Source of the DNA: JAEUKA01 sp035328405
Lineage (GTDB): Bacteria; Myxococcota_A; Polyangia; Palsa-1104; JAEUJZ01
Length of the DNA: 64,000 bases
NCBI GenBank assembly: GCA_035328405.1
Contig: DAOLIT010000018.1
Location: forward strand, 14,456-78,455
Direction: 5' to 3'
Shown here: positions 42,828 to 51,146 of the stretch, in pieces
Layout: the number at the start of each line of letters is the position of its first letter
Position numbering within the stretch: position 1 is the first letter of the stretch
The notes under the pieces: model-generated
Told to the model about the DNA's origin: nothing
Database searches by the model: none
The model's input: the letters and a program-made list of their open reading frames with translations, nothing else
Made by a program: the position numbers and the translations under genes

Positions 42828-44645
42828 ATGACGATTCTTGGTTTGAATGCATATCATGGTGATGCAAGCGCGGCGCTTGTTGTTGACGGGAAACTAGTTT
42901 GTGCAATTGAGGAAGAACGGCTGAATCGGATCAAACACTCTGCTGGCTTTCCATCTCTTGCGGTACAAGAATGTTTACGCATGGGTGGCATTTCTGCATT
43001 GGAAATCGACGCAGTTGCACTATCGCGTAATCCACGCGCCCGCCTATTGTCCAAATGTATACATGTATGCGAACGCTTGTGGCGCGAAGGTTCTGTATCA
43101 ACTCTTGCGGACCAATTGCGAAATCGCTTGCAGAATCGGCGCAGGGTTTCGCGGATAAACCTTGAATTGGCTGAAGCCTTGGGCGTTTCGGCATTGCGAG
43201 CGAAGACGTTTCATGTCGAACACCATCTGGCGCATTTGGCGAGCGCGTTTTTTGCGTCTCCCTTTTCGGACGCTGCGGTGTTGTCTTTGGATGGTTTTGG
43301 GGATTTCGTTTCGACGATGTGGGGTGTAGGTCATGACCGGAACATCGATGCCTATGGTGAAATCCGGTTTCCGCATTCATTGGGGGTTTTGTACACAGCC
43401 GTGACACAGTGGCTGGGTTTTCCCAAGTACGGGGACGAAGGAAAGGTGATGGGGCTTGCGGCGTATGGGAATGCGAAAGGGGTGCCCGAACTGCGCGCGT
43501 TGCTCCAATTTGTGCCCGACGGTACGTTTCGTCTGGATTTGCGCTTTTTTCGGCACCATGTGGAAGGAATCGACCTGTCTTGGGAAAGCGGTCAGCCCAG
43601 GCTGGGAACGCTGTACAGCGAGGAACTGTTGGCGCTGCTGGGGCCAGCGTTTGCGTCGGGCGAAGCGATTTCGGAACGTCAAGCAGATGTCGCGGCGAGT
43701 TTGCAGTCTCTGTTGGAAGACGCAGTGGTTCACGTCGCGTTGGCGTTGCAACGGAAAACAGGGCAAAGGCGTTTGGCGCTGGCGGGAGGAGTGGCGCTGA
43801 ACTCGGTGGCGAACGGAAAGGTCTTGGATCGGACTCCGTTTCGGGAGTTGTTTGTGCAGCCAGCAGCGGGTGACAACGGGACTTCGATAGGGGCGGCTCT
43901 GTATGTGGCCAACCAGATCCACAAAGCGCCTCGTCGTTTTGTGATGCACCATGCGTACACCGGACCGGCGTTTTCCGACGACGATTGCGAACGCGCGGTG
44001 TCAGAGGTGTTGGGCCCGGAAAAGACGGAATCGGCGTGGGTGGCTTGGGTCACGGGTCCGGGGAACGAAAAAGCGCGCGTTCTGGTCGAGCCGTGCAGTT
44101 TTAGCGGGGTCGTGAAAAAGGCGGTCGAGGCCATCTGTGCAGGGAAAGTGGTGGGCTGGTTTCAGGGGGCGATGGAGTTCGGTCCACGGGCGCTCGGACA
44201 TCGCAGCATCGTGTGCGACCCTCGACGGCCAGACATGAAGGACATCCTGAACCGCCGCATCAAACACCGGGAGCCGTTTCGCCCGTTTGCTCCGGCGATT
44301 CTGGCAGAGGCGACGACAGACTGGTTCGTTCGCGCGGCCCCGTCGCCTGCGATGCTGCTCGTAGACATGGTGCGGCCTGAAAAGCGAGCACTTGTGCCAG
44401 CGGTGGTTCATGCAGACGGAAGCGGGCGGCTTCAGACGGTAGAACGCGCACACAGTCCTACATTTTACGCTTTGATTGAAGCGTTTGCGGCACAGACCGG
44501 CGTTCCGATGCTGCTCAACACATCGTTCAACGAACATGAACCCATCGTCTGCACGCCGACGGATGCGTTGCGGTGTTTTTTGAAGACTCGGATGGATGCG
44601 CTGGCGTTATCGAATCTATGGGTGTACTTCACAGACGAGGAATGA
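42828..44645 (+). CDS. NodU/CmcH-family carbamoyltransferase
   Basis: The 605-residue enzyme belongs to the O-carbamoyltransferases that use carbamoyl phosphate and ATP (TobZ/NodU/CmcH). The N-terminal domain shows ILGLNAYHGDASA, the metal-site H-H-L-A-H-L-A-S-A-F and VLSLDGFGDF. The C-terminal YrdC-like lobe shows GKVVGWFQGAMEFGPRALG. It may decorate a surface sugar, which fits the glycosyltransferase nearby, or an antibiotic, but no such cluster is present. The first 370 bases are AT-rich and the rest is GC-rich. I use the ATG at 42828; an ATG at 42723 would overlap the regulator gene. Confidence 0.9.
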   Translation: MTILGLNAYHGDASAALVVDGKLVCAIEEERLNRIKHSAGFPSLAVQECLRMGGISALEIDAVALSRNPRARLLSKCIHVCERLWREGSVSTLADQLRNRLQNRRRVSRINLELAEALGVSALRAKTFHVEHHLAHLASAFFASPFSDAAVLSLDGFGDFVSTMWGVGHDRNIDAYGEIRFPHSLGVLYTAVTQWLGFPKYGDEGKVMGLAAYGNAKGVPELRALLQFVPDGTFRLDLRFFRHHVEGIDLSWESGQPRLGTLYSEELLALLGPAFASGEAISERQADVAASLQSLLEDAVVHVALALQRKTGQRRLALAGGVALNSVANGKVLDRTPFRELFVQPAAGDNGTSIGAALYVANQIHKAPRRFVMHHAYTGPAFSDDDCERAVSEVLGPEKTESAWVAWVTGPGNEKARVLVEPCSFSGVVKKAVEAICAGKVVGWFQGAMEFGPRALGHRSIVCDPRRPDMKDILNRRIKHREPFRPFAPAILAEATTDWFVRAAPSPAMLLVDMVRPEKRALVPAVVHADGSGRLQTVERAHSPTFYALIEAFAAQTGVPMLLNTSFNEHEPIVCTPTDALRCFLKTRMDALALSNLWVYFTDEE

Positions 44646-44682
44646 CTGTGCGAAAAACAGCCTTGGGGAGTTTTTTGGCTTG

Positions 44683-45240
44683 ATGGCTTCACAACCTTCG
44701 TCGCAAACACGTTCTGCGCCCGTTCGCTCGTCGGAGCAACTGTTGCATTTGCGTCATCAGTGGGCGGCGTATCAACAGAAAAACAAATTGAAAATCACGC
44801 GGCAACGAGAGCTGATCGTCGATGTTTTTCTGATGTATCCGCAAGACACGCATCTGTCCATCGAGGAACTTCTTTTTGCGGTGCGTGCAAAGCAACCGCG
44901 CGTCGGCTATGCGACGGTGTATCGGACGGTGAAGCATTTGCTGGAAGCGGGTTTGGCGGCCTCGCGGCAGTTTGGCGACGGCCAAACGCGGTACGAGGTG
45001 GCGGACCTGTTCGGGCCTCACCACGACCACCTGATCTGCCAAAAATGTCGTTTGATTTTGGAATTTGAGGAACCGGAAATCGAGCGATTGCAGGACTCGG
45101 TGGCGTCGAGGTTGGGTGGTTTCAAGGTCGTGCAACACAAGCTGGAACTGTACGGTCTGTGCCCAAAAGAACAGGGTATTCCAGGCGGCGGTTGCCCTCA
45201 TGACGACGCGAACGCCCAAACCAAGCGAGTGACGCCTTGA
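44683..45240 (+). CDS. Fur-family metal-dependent repressor
   Basis: The 185-residue protein shows the Fur winged-helix region (about 30-100) with L-K-I-T-R-Q-R-E-L-I-V-D-V-F and V-G-Y-A-T-V-Y-R-T-V-K-H-L recognition helix. The metal site is G-P-H-H-D-H-L-I-C-Q-K-C, where the first C-x2-C sits. A second cysteine pair is stretched: L-C-P-K...G-G-C-P-H, nine residues apart instead of C-x2-C. Whether it answers to iron, zinc or peroxide cannot be read. The stop overlaps the next gene's TTG start. The frame upstream of 44683 lies in the previous gene. Confidence 0.88.
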   Translation: MASQPSSQTRSAPVRSSEQLLHLRHQWAAYQQKNKLKITRQRELIVDVFLMYPQDTHLSIEELLFAVRAKQPRVGYATVYRTVKHLLEAGLAASRQFGDGQTRYEVADLFGPHHDHLICQKCRLILEFEEPEIERLQDSVASRLGGFKVVQHKLELYGLCPKEQGIPGGGCPHDDANAQTKRVTP

Positions 45241-46253
45241 AACGCTGGCTTTTTTCCGCAGCGTTTGTGGTGGTGCTCGTGTTCGCGTTTGGAATGGCGT
45301 ATTTGGCGCTGTATCGCGATGTGGCAAAGGAACGCTGCCAGGAGCTGGGCTTGCCCTTTCCTACCGTCATGGCTCATCGTGGCGCGTCCTACTTGGCCCC
45401 TGAAGAAACGGAGTGGGCGTATCGGTTGGCGCGGGCGGCGGGGGCGGATTTTTTGGAAGCGGACGTGCAGCGTTCCAAAGACGGCGTGCTTTTTGTGCTG
45501 CACGACGACACCCTCGAAAGAACCACGAATGTGAAAACGGTGTTTCCGGGACGCGAAAAGGAGCCAGTCAGCACGTTTTTTTGGGAGGAACTTTCGCGGC
45601 TCGATGCAGGAAGTTGGTGGAACCAGCGGCACCCGGAGCGTGCGAAACAGGAATTTGCAAACGCACGTTTGCTGCGTGTCGAAGAACTGGTGGATTTGGC
45701 GCTCGAAAGCAATCCTCCGACGGGGATTTATTTGGAAACGAAGTCTCCCGAACATTTCCCAGACATCGAGACAGACCTTGTGAAACTTCTTTCGCGGCGA
45801 GGATATGGGGCCCCCTCACGACGGCCTGAGTTGCGCGGAAAGTTGGTGTTTCAGTCGTTTTCTGCGGACAGTTTGCGGAAGTTTGCAACGCTCACAAAAG
45901 ACATCCCGCGCATCTATCTGTTGGATGAGGACATGGTGCAAAAGCAGGGGTTTGGGCGGCTGCTTTCCATCGCCAAAGAGGTCGGGCATGGCATCGGGCC
46001 GGTGGGTTATTTCGCGTATCCCTGGCACACGCACAGAGCCCATGCGCAAGGTCTTGTGGTCCATGCGTGGACGCTGAATCAGGGGTGGCAATTGCGGCTG
46101 TTGCGTTTTTTCGGTATCGACGGTGCGTTCACGGATCGGAGCGAGCTGGCGGTGCCATTGTGGGGGCGTGGAAAAACGCAATCCCAGGACGAGCTGTGGC
46201 AGAAGGCGTTGGCCTCCCGGAAGGACACGGACTACTCGGCCAAAAAACCGTAG
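45237..46253 (+). CDS. Membrane-anchored glycerophosphodiester phosphodiesterase
   Basis: The 338-residue enzyme hydrolyses glycerophosphodiesters to glycerol 3-phosphate and an alcohol. An N-terminal signal anchor (about 5-27) places it in the envelope. The catalytic motifs HRGASYLAPEET (the usual E-N-T is E-E-T), EADVQRSKDG and FVLHDDTLERTT are present, and Y-L-E-T-K-S follows. TTG is the start codon; it overlaps the Fur-family stop codon in TTGA, so the two are translationally coupled. The C-terminus overlaps the convergent dehydrogenase gene by 22 bases. The start could in principle be a few codons downstream. Confidence 0.88.
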   Translation: MKRWLFSAAFVVVLVFAFGMAYLALYRDVAKERCQELGLPFPTVMAHRGASYLAPEETEWAYRLARAAGADFLEADVQRSKDGVLFVLHDDTLERTTNVKTVFPGREKEPVSTFFWEELSRLDAGSWWNQRHPERAKQEFANARLLRVEELVDLALESNPPTGIYLETKSPEHFPDIETDLVKLLSRRGYGAPSRRPELRGKLVFQSFSADSLRKFATLTKDIPRIYLLDEDMVQKQGFGRLLSIAKEVGHGIGPVGYFAYPWHTHRAHAQGLVVHAWTLNQGWQLRLLRFFGIDGAFTDRSELAVPLWGRGKTQSQDELWQKALASRKDTDYSAKKP

Positions 46254-47857
46254 CGGTAGTCTTTGGGGGGAACGAAGTTTTCTTTGATGGCGCGGAGGCT
46301 CACAAACCGCAGCAAGTTGAGGGCTGAGCCGGCTTTGTCGTTCGTGCCAGAGCCCCGACCGCCTCCGAACGGCTGTTGGCCGACGACAGCACCGGTGGGT
46401 TTGTCGTTGATATAGAAGTTCCCAGCCGCGTAACGGAGTCTTCCCATCGCTTCCTGTATGACAGTGCGGTTGCGTGCAAACACGGCCCCGGTCAGCGCGT
46501 AAGGAGACGACGTATCGACGAGTTTGAGTGCCTGTTCCCAATCGTCGTACACGTGAAGGGTGACGACGGGGCCGAAAATTTCCTCGCACATGAGTTTGTG
46601 AAGGGGGTTCTCTGCTTCGACCAAAGTGGGGGATATGAAGTAACCGGTGCCATCGTTGCTGTCTCCGCCGACCAGGACGCGCGCACCGGGGATGTTGTGG
46701 GCATCGCGGATGTAGGACGTGATGGTGGAAAACGCTCCCGAATCAATGACGGCCCCCATGAAGTTGCGGAAGTCGGTGGGATCGCCGGTTTTCAGGCTTT
46801 CGATTTCAGAGCACAGCTTGTCTCGAATGCGGCCAAAGAGCGGACGCGGCACATAGATGCGCGATGCGGCGGAACACTTTTGGCCTTGGTATTCGTACCC
46901 GCCCCGAATGATGGCAGCGATGAGTGCGTCTTCGTCCGCCGTTTCGTGAGCCAGCACAAAGTCCTTGCCGCCGGTTTCACCGACGAGGCGAGGGTAAGTG
47001 CGATACCTGTCCACATTGTTCCCAACGATGCGCCACATTTGCTGGAAAACGCCCGTCGAGCCGGTGAAATGAACGGCGGCCAAACTTGGGTGAGACAGCG
47101 CGACGGCACCGACCTCGGCGGCAGGACCCGAGATCAAGTTGATGACGCCAGGGGGCAAACCAGCCTCGAGGAGAAGTTCCATCAGATAGGCAGCCGACAG
47201 CATCGACGACGCGGCGGGTTTCCAAACGACGACGTTTCCCAAAAGCGCCGGTGCCGTCGGTAAATTGCCCGCGATGCTCGTGAAATTGAACGGCGTGACC
47301 GCGAACACAAAACCTTCCAGCGGGCGCAAATCAAGCTGATTCCACGTCGGTGGCGGACTGAGCGGTTGGTCGGACTCGAGAAGCCGCCGATAGAAAAAGA
47401 CATTGAAGCGAAAAAAATCCGCCAGCTCGCACGCCGCGTCGATTTCGGCTTGGTGGCAGGTCTTGCTTTGTCCCAGCATCGTCGCTGCATTCAGACGCAT
47501 GCGCCACGGGCCGGACAGCAAATCCGCTGCCTTCAAAAAAACCGCCGCGCGCTGTTGCCACGGGAGGGAAGCCCATTCGTGCTGGGCGGACAGCGCCGCT
47601 GCGATGGCCTGCTCGACTTGACTGCCGGTGCCTTGGTGAAAAAAACCGAGCACGTGCCGATGGGCATGCGGACACACGATGTTGCGGGTCTTGCCGGTGT
47701 GCAGCCGTTCTGCGCCGATGTACAGCGGCACTTCAATCGGCGAGTTCTTCATGCGGTTGAGTTCAACCACAAGGGCGAGCCGTTCAGGACTTTGGGGCAA
47801 ATAGCCGAGGACTGGCTCGTTTTTGGGTTCTCCGTATCGCGCGATGGTGTCTTGCAT
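46232..47857 (-). CDS. pruA: Delta-1-pyrroline-5-carboxylate (glutamate semialdehyde) dehydrogenase
   Basis: The 541-residue NAD-dependent aldehyde dehydrogenase completes proline breakdown to glutamate. It has the P5CDH-type insertion length and sequence: the glutamate general base in LVGETGGKDF, the catalytic cysteine in YEYQGQKCSA and the C-terminal QQPFGGGRGSGTNDKAGS cofactor-proximal segment. It is a stand-alone enzyme; no proline dehydrogenase domain is fused or adjacent. The ATG at 47857 is preferred over one 18 bases upstream. It is the last gene of a leftward group that starts at 50105. Confidence 0.92.
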   Translation of the reverse strand: MQDTIARYGEPKNEPVLGYLPQSPERLALVVELNRMKNSPIEVPLYIGAERLHTGKTRNIVCPHAHRHVLGFFHQGTGSQVEQAIAAALSAQHEWASLPWQQRAAVFLKAADLLSGPWRMRLNAATMLGQSKTCHQAEIDAACELADFFRFNVFFYRRLLESDQPLSPPPTWNQLDLRPLEGFVFAVTPFNFTSIAGNLPTAPALLGNVVVWKPAASSMLSAAYLMELLLEAGLPPGVINLISGPAAEVGAVALSHPSLAAVHFTGSTGVFQQMWRIVGNNVDRYRTYPRLVGETGGKDFVLAHETADEDALIAAIIRGGYEYQGQKCSAASRIYVPRPLFGRIRDKLCSEIESLKTGDPTDFRNFMGAVIDSGAFSTITSYIRDAHNIPGARVLVGGDSNDGTGYFISPTLVEAENPLHKLMCEEIFGPVVTLHVYDDWEQALKLVDTSSPYALTGAVFARNRTVIQEAMGRLRYAAGNFYINDKPTGAVVGQQPFGGGRGSGTNDKAGSALNLLRFVSLRAIKENFVPPKDYRYGFLAE

Positions 47858-47925
47858 GCCGCTTTCGTAGCACAACCTGTGCGGCCAACGTGTGGTCTTT
47901 CAACCTACTTTTCGCGCGCCAGCCG

Positions 47926-48915
47926 TCAGCGCAACAACCGGGCGGCTTCCTGGGCGTGATACGTCAGAATCATGTCGGCACCGGCTCGGTGGATCGAGGT
48001 CAGCACTTCCAACATCGCCTGCGTTTCCGAGAGCCAGCCTTTTTCCACGGCTGCTTTGAGCATGGCGTACTCGCCCGAGACGTTATACGCGGCAATCGGC
48101 AGGTCGCATTCGTCTTTGAGGCGCGCGATGACATCCAAATACGCCAGCGCCGGTTTCACCATGAGCACATCGGCAGCCTCACTCTGGTCCAACAGCGCCT
48201 CGCGGACAGCCTCGCGGATGTTTGCCGGGTCCATTTGGTAGCTTTTCCGATGGCCAAAACCCTGCGACGTGCCCGCAGCTTGCCGAAACGGTCCGTAAAA
48301 ACTGCTCGCGTACTTCACCGAATAGGCCAGGATTCCGACGTGGGAAAAACCGGCTCGGTCGAGCGCTTCTCGGCTTTCCGACACAAAACCGTCCATCATC
48401 CCCGACGGTGCAACCAGATCGGCACCTGCTTTCGCAAACGACACGACGACTTTTGCCAGATTCTTGAGGGTCGCATCGTTGTCTACATCAGCAAAACCGG
48501 CCTCGGGCCGCACCACGCCGCAGTGTCCGTGGGTCGTGTATTCGTCGAAACAGGCGTCCAAGATCACCACCAGGTCGGGACACGCTTGCTTGACGGCTCG
48601 ACACGCGGTTTGCACCAAACCGTCCGGGTTCCATGCCTCGCTGCCGATGTCGTCCTTTTGGCTTTCGTCGCACACACCAAACAAAAGGACCGCTGGAATG
48701 CCCAAATCTTGGCTTTCTTGGGCCAACCGAACCGCTTGGTCCACGGACACCTGAGCCTGCCCCGGCAACGATGCGATGGGCCGACGGACGTTCTGACCCG
48801 GACAAATGAACAGAGGATGAATGAAATGGCTTGGAGACAGCCGCGTTTCGCGAATCATGCGACGGAGGCCTTCACTGCGGCGCATTCTGCGGGGTCTGTA
48901 TTCGGGAAACTGCAT
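47926..48915 (-). CDS. hemB: Porphobilinogen synthase (delta-aminolevulinate dehydratase)
   Basis: HemB condenses two aminolevulinate molecules to porphobilinogen in haem synthesis. The 329-residue enzyme has both active-site lysines, in YSVKYASSFYGPF and MVKPALAYLD, and the N-terminal arm. The metal-site loop reads D-A-C-F-D-E-Y-T-T-H-G-H-C: C122 and C132 match two of the three zinc cysteines of the E. coli enzyme, but the middle one is D124. This sits between the zinc (three Cys) and magnesium (Asp-based) types. It starts 33 bases after the methyltransferase gene. Confidence 0.95.
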   Translation of the reverse strand: MQFPEYRPRRMRRSEGLRRMIRETRLSPSHFIHPLFICPGQNVRRPIASLPGQAQVSVDQAVRLAQESQDLGIPAVLLFGVCDESQKDDIGSEAWNPDGLVQTACRAVKQACPDLVVILDACFDEYTTHGHCGVVRPEAGFADVDNDATLKNLAKVVVSFAKAGADLVAPSGMMDGFVSESREALDRAGFSHVGILAYSVKYASSFYGPFRQAAGTSQGFGHRKSYQMDPANIREAVREALLDQSEAADVLMVKPALAYLDVIARLKDECDLPIAAYNVSGEYAMLKAAVEKGWLSETQAMLEVLTSIHRAGADMILTYHAQEAARLLR

Positions 48916-48948
48916 GGAGGATTTCTTTCTGGGAGATCTGTGGCGCGT

Positions 48949-49653
48949 CTATGCCGACCAAGCACCGTGCGCCGTTTGGGGTTTGTGTGCGACGACGACA
49001 AAACCAAGGCCCCCGAGCGTTTCGTCGATGCGTTCGCACACAAAACCATGTTTTTGAAGGAGGCCGGATAGCTCGTCGCGATCGAATTGGCCAAAACCAC
49101 GGGAAAAAATGCGCCACAGAAACATCGACAAACGAAAGCGAAAGGGGCCCGACAACGACGGCACCACGCAGATGTTTCCTCGGCGGTTCGGTTCCAGGAT
49201 CACGTAAGACCCGCCCGGACGCAGCACGCGGAACATCTCTTTTAGGCCCGCATCCCGATCCGCGAGCAGATACAAGAAACTGTGGTGGGTCAGAACATCG
49301 AAACTAGCGTCGGCAAACGGCAAATTCATCGCGTCGGCGCGCAGAAGCGGAAAGCTCTGCTTGGACAAACGGAGGTAACGCCGCGCCAGCCGAAGCATCT
49401 CTGCTGAAAAGTCCAATCCGACAAGCCACACGTCGGGGCGGCATTCCCGAATCGCGATGCCCGACACGCCGGGACCAATCCCCAAATCCAACACAGCCAG
49501 CGGACCCGACGTTTTCGGCGGAGGAAACGGCTCGCACAGGCTCTTGCAGTGGTCTTTCCACACGTCCTGCCACGTCATATAGGCATAAAAGCGAGCCCCG
49601 ATCGAAAAGGTCAGCCGACTGAGCTGGTGACGCAAAAACCGATTCAGGCTCAT
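48949..49653 (-). CDS. Class I SAM-dependent methyltransferase
   Basis: The 234-residue protein has a Rossmann methyltransferase domain with motif I VLDLGIGPGVSG (about 53-64), the acidic loop L-D-F-S-A-E-M-L and the post-motif region F-D-V-L-T-H-H-S-F-L-Y. A helical C-terminus follows. It looks like a small-molecule or lipid methyltransferase of the UbiE-like kind; the substrate is unknown. It overlaps the upstream gene by four bases (ATGA), which indicates translational coupling, and is followed by hemB after 33 bases. Confidence 0.85.
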   Translation of the reverse strand: MSLNRFLRHQLSRLTFSIGARFYAYMTWQDVWKDHCKSLCEPFPPPKTSGPLAVLDLGIGPGVSGIAIRECRPDVWLVGLDFSAEMLRLARRYLRLSKQSFPLLRADAMNLPFADASFDVLTHHSFLYLLADRDAGLKEMFRVLRPGGSYVILEPNRRGNICVVPSLSGPFRFRLSMFLWRIFSRGFGQFDRDELSGLLQKHGFVCERIDETLGGLGFVVVAHKPQTAHGAWSA

Positions 49654-50105
49654 GCCGCCGCCTGCGCACCGTGCTTTTCGATGAGGCGCGCGATGCCAGG
49701 CACGGCCTCTTCGACGTGTTTTTTCGCCGTCGGGCGCAGCTTTTCGTAGGCCTTTTTGACGGTTTGGTTCTGTGCGCGTTTTGCTCGCTCGTCTGTGATT
49801 CCCAAAAGCGCCTCGGCGATGGCACTGCTGTGCTCAGAAAAATGGCTCGGCAAGAGCCGTCCGGCGGGTTGCGACTGATAAAACGGGTCGAGTCGATCCG
49901 CAAAGTCATCCAGCAAATGATCGACTGCCTCGACGAGAAAACCGGGTTTGACGGCCTTCACAATGGCAAATGCGCCTTTGATGGCCAAACCCGAAAGGCC
50001 CCCTTTTTTTTGGACCTCTTCGTCTATCAACACCACGCAATCGGAAATCACCGTTTTGCGACGGCCAGCCGCCGTCAAAATCGTCGCAAGTGTGTGTGTC
50101 GGCAC
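49650..50105 (-). CDS. DUF6918-like small protein
   Basis: The 151-residue protein is all-helical in appearance, with the pattern of a family I recall as DUF6918: V-L-I-D-E-E-V near residue 25, I-K-G-A-F-A-I-V-K-A-V-K-P-G, a D-D-F-A-D-R-L-D-P-F-Y segment, and K-K-H-V-E-E-A-V-P-G-I-A near the end. Its role is unknown. It lacks a signal peptide and cysteines other than one. The GTG start has AAGGAG seven bases before it. It is the first gene of the leftward run with the methyltransferase, hemB and pruA. Confidence 0.7.
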   Translation of the reverse strand: MPTHTLATILTAAGRRKTVISDCVVLIDEEVQKKGGLSGLAIKGAFAIVKAVKPGFLVEAVDHLLDDFADRLDPFYQSQPAGRLLPSHFSEHSSAIAEALLGITDERAKRAQNQTVKKAYEKLRPTAKKHVEEAVPGIARLIEKHGAQAAA

Positions 50106-50396
50106 GGGAAAACTCCTTGATGTCTCTTCGATAAGGAAATGTGCGACGCAGTGTTACCGCGCCCAATGCAAAGTGACAAGCGCCTCGGATTTGCCCAACC
50201 CGTTCTCGGCACATCGAGCGAGTGTTTACACCGAAGCGCGAAGTGCGATAAAAACGCCCGCCATTTTTTTGCGACAAGGATTCCGCGTCGCTCTTGCTCT
50301 CTTTTGTTCTTGCGAACCTTGGCGATTTTTCTCGAAGCAATGTGTCTCTGTCTGCACAATGCCCGCTCGGGAGTTTCCGAAAACACGAGTCTCACC
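50106..50396. other. Intergenic region between divergent genes, no gene seen
   Basis: These 291 bases separate the DUF6918-like gene and the lipoprotein gene, so promoters for both should lie here. I find no RNA gene, long inverted repeat or convincing promoter pair. The frame of the lipoprotein stays open upstream to 50139, so a longer protein cannot be excluded. Confidence 0.4.
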
Positions 50397-51146
50397 ATGG
50401 CTTTAGGCACAAACCGAGATCCCGCAAACCCAGTTCCGAGATACCACCGCCGACGACTTCTCGCGTTGTGCGTGCTTGTCGCAGTCATCGGCTTGAACGG
50501 CTGTCTTGGACCGGTTGCGAAAGCGCCTTTCTCCCGACGAGTCGGATCGGGCCAACCCGGCAGTTTGATCGGCCCGTTTGATGGACAAGTCCTCGACCAA
50601 AGCACCGGAAGCCCGATTTCGAGCGTGTTGGTCATCGGAACCTGGACGTTTCAGGAAAACAACAGCCTTTCCGTTCCCGAATCGTCTCACACAGCGACGG
50701 CAATCACCTCCAGCGATGGAACCTACGCCTTGCCCAGCCTGCCGAGCGGGCGGCAATTCGCGGGTCTTTTGCGACGATTTACGCTGGTCGCCTACAAAGC
50801 GGGATTTGTGGGCTACCGATCGGATTTGCATTTTTCTGACCGCTTGGTCCGACGAGATTTTGTCCAACATGGGAACGTGATTCGTCTGGACCGCTTTCCG
50901 CAAAACGAGTCGCACGTTCGCCACTTGGTCTTTTTGGGCCAATCGGCTGAGCTTCGATCGGTATGTCAGACCGAAACCGTCGCAGCGGCCCGCGAACTTG
51001 GGCAAAGCGCGCCGTCGCTTTCGCCGTCGCCCTCGCTTTCAACCGATCCGCTGGCCGTCGAAGCCGGGAAAACTACCGAACCGACAAAAGATCCCTCCAG
51101 CGATGGTCCCAAAAACAAGGAGAGCCCTCAAGATGCGGCCCCTTAA
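50397..51146 (+). CDS. Lipoprotein with carboxypeptidase-regulatory-like domain
   Basis: The 249-residue product has a lipobox L-N-G-C after an arginine-rich, Tat-like start (R-R-R-L-L-A). The mature part begins with a beta-rich segment (G-Q-V-L-D-Q-S-T-G-S-P-I-S-S-V-L-V) typical of carboxypeptidase-regulatory or prealbumin-like folds, and ends in a Ser/Pro/Lys-rich tail. Such domains often bind or stabilise surface proteins. The 3' end overlaps the next gene by 14 bases, so the two are probably made together. The start at 50397 has no clear Shine-Dalgarno. Confidence 0.72.
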   Translation: MALGTNRDPANPVPRYHRRRLLALCVLVAVIGLNGCLGPVAKAPFSRRVGSGQPGSLIGPFDGQVLDQSTGSPISSVLVIGTWTFQENNSLSVPESSHTATAITSSDGTYALPSLPSGRQFAGLLRRFTLVAYKAGFVGYRSDLHFSDRLVRRDFVQHGNVIRLDRFPQNESHVRHLVFLGQSAELRSVCQTETVAAARELGQSAPSLSPSPSLSTDPLAVEAGKTTEPTKDPSSDGPKNKESPQDAAP

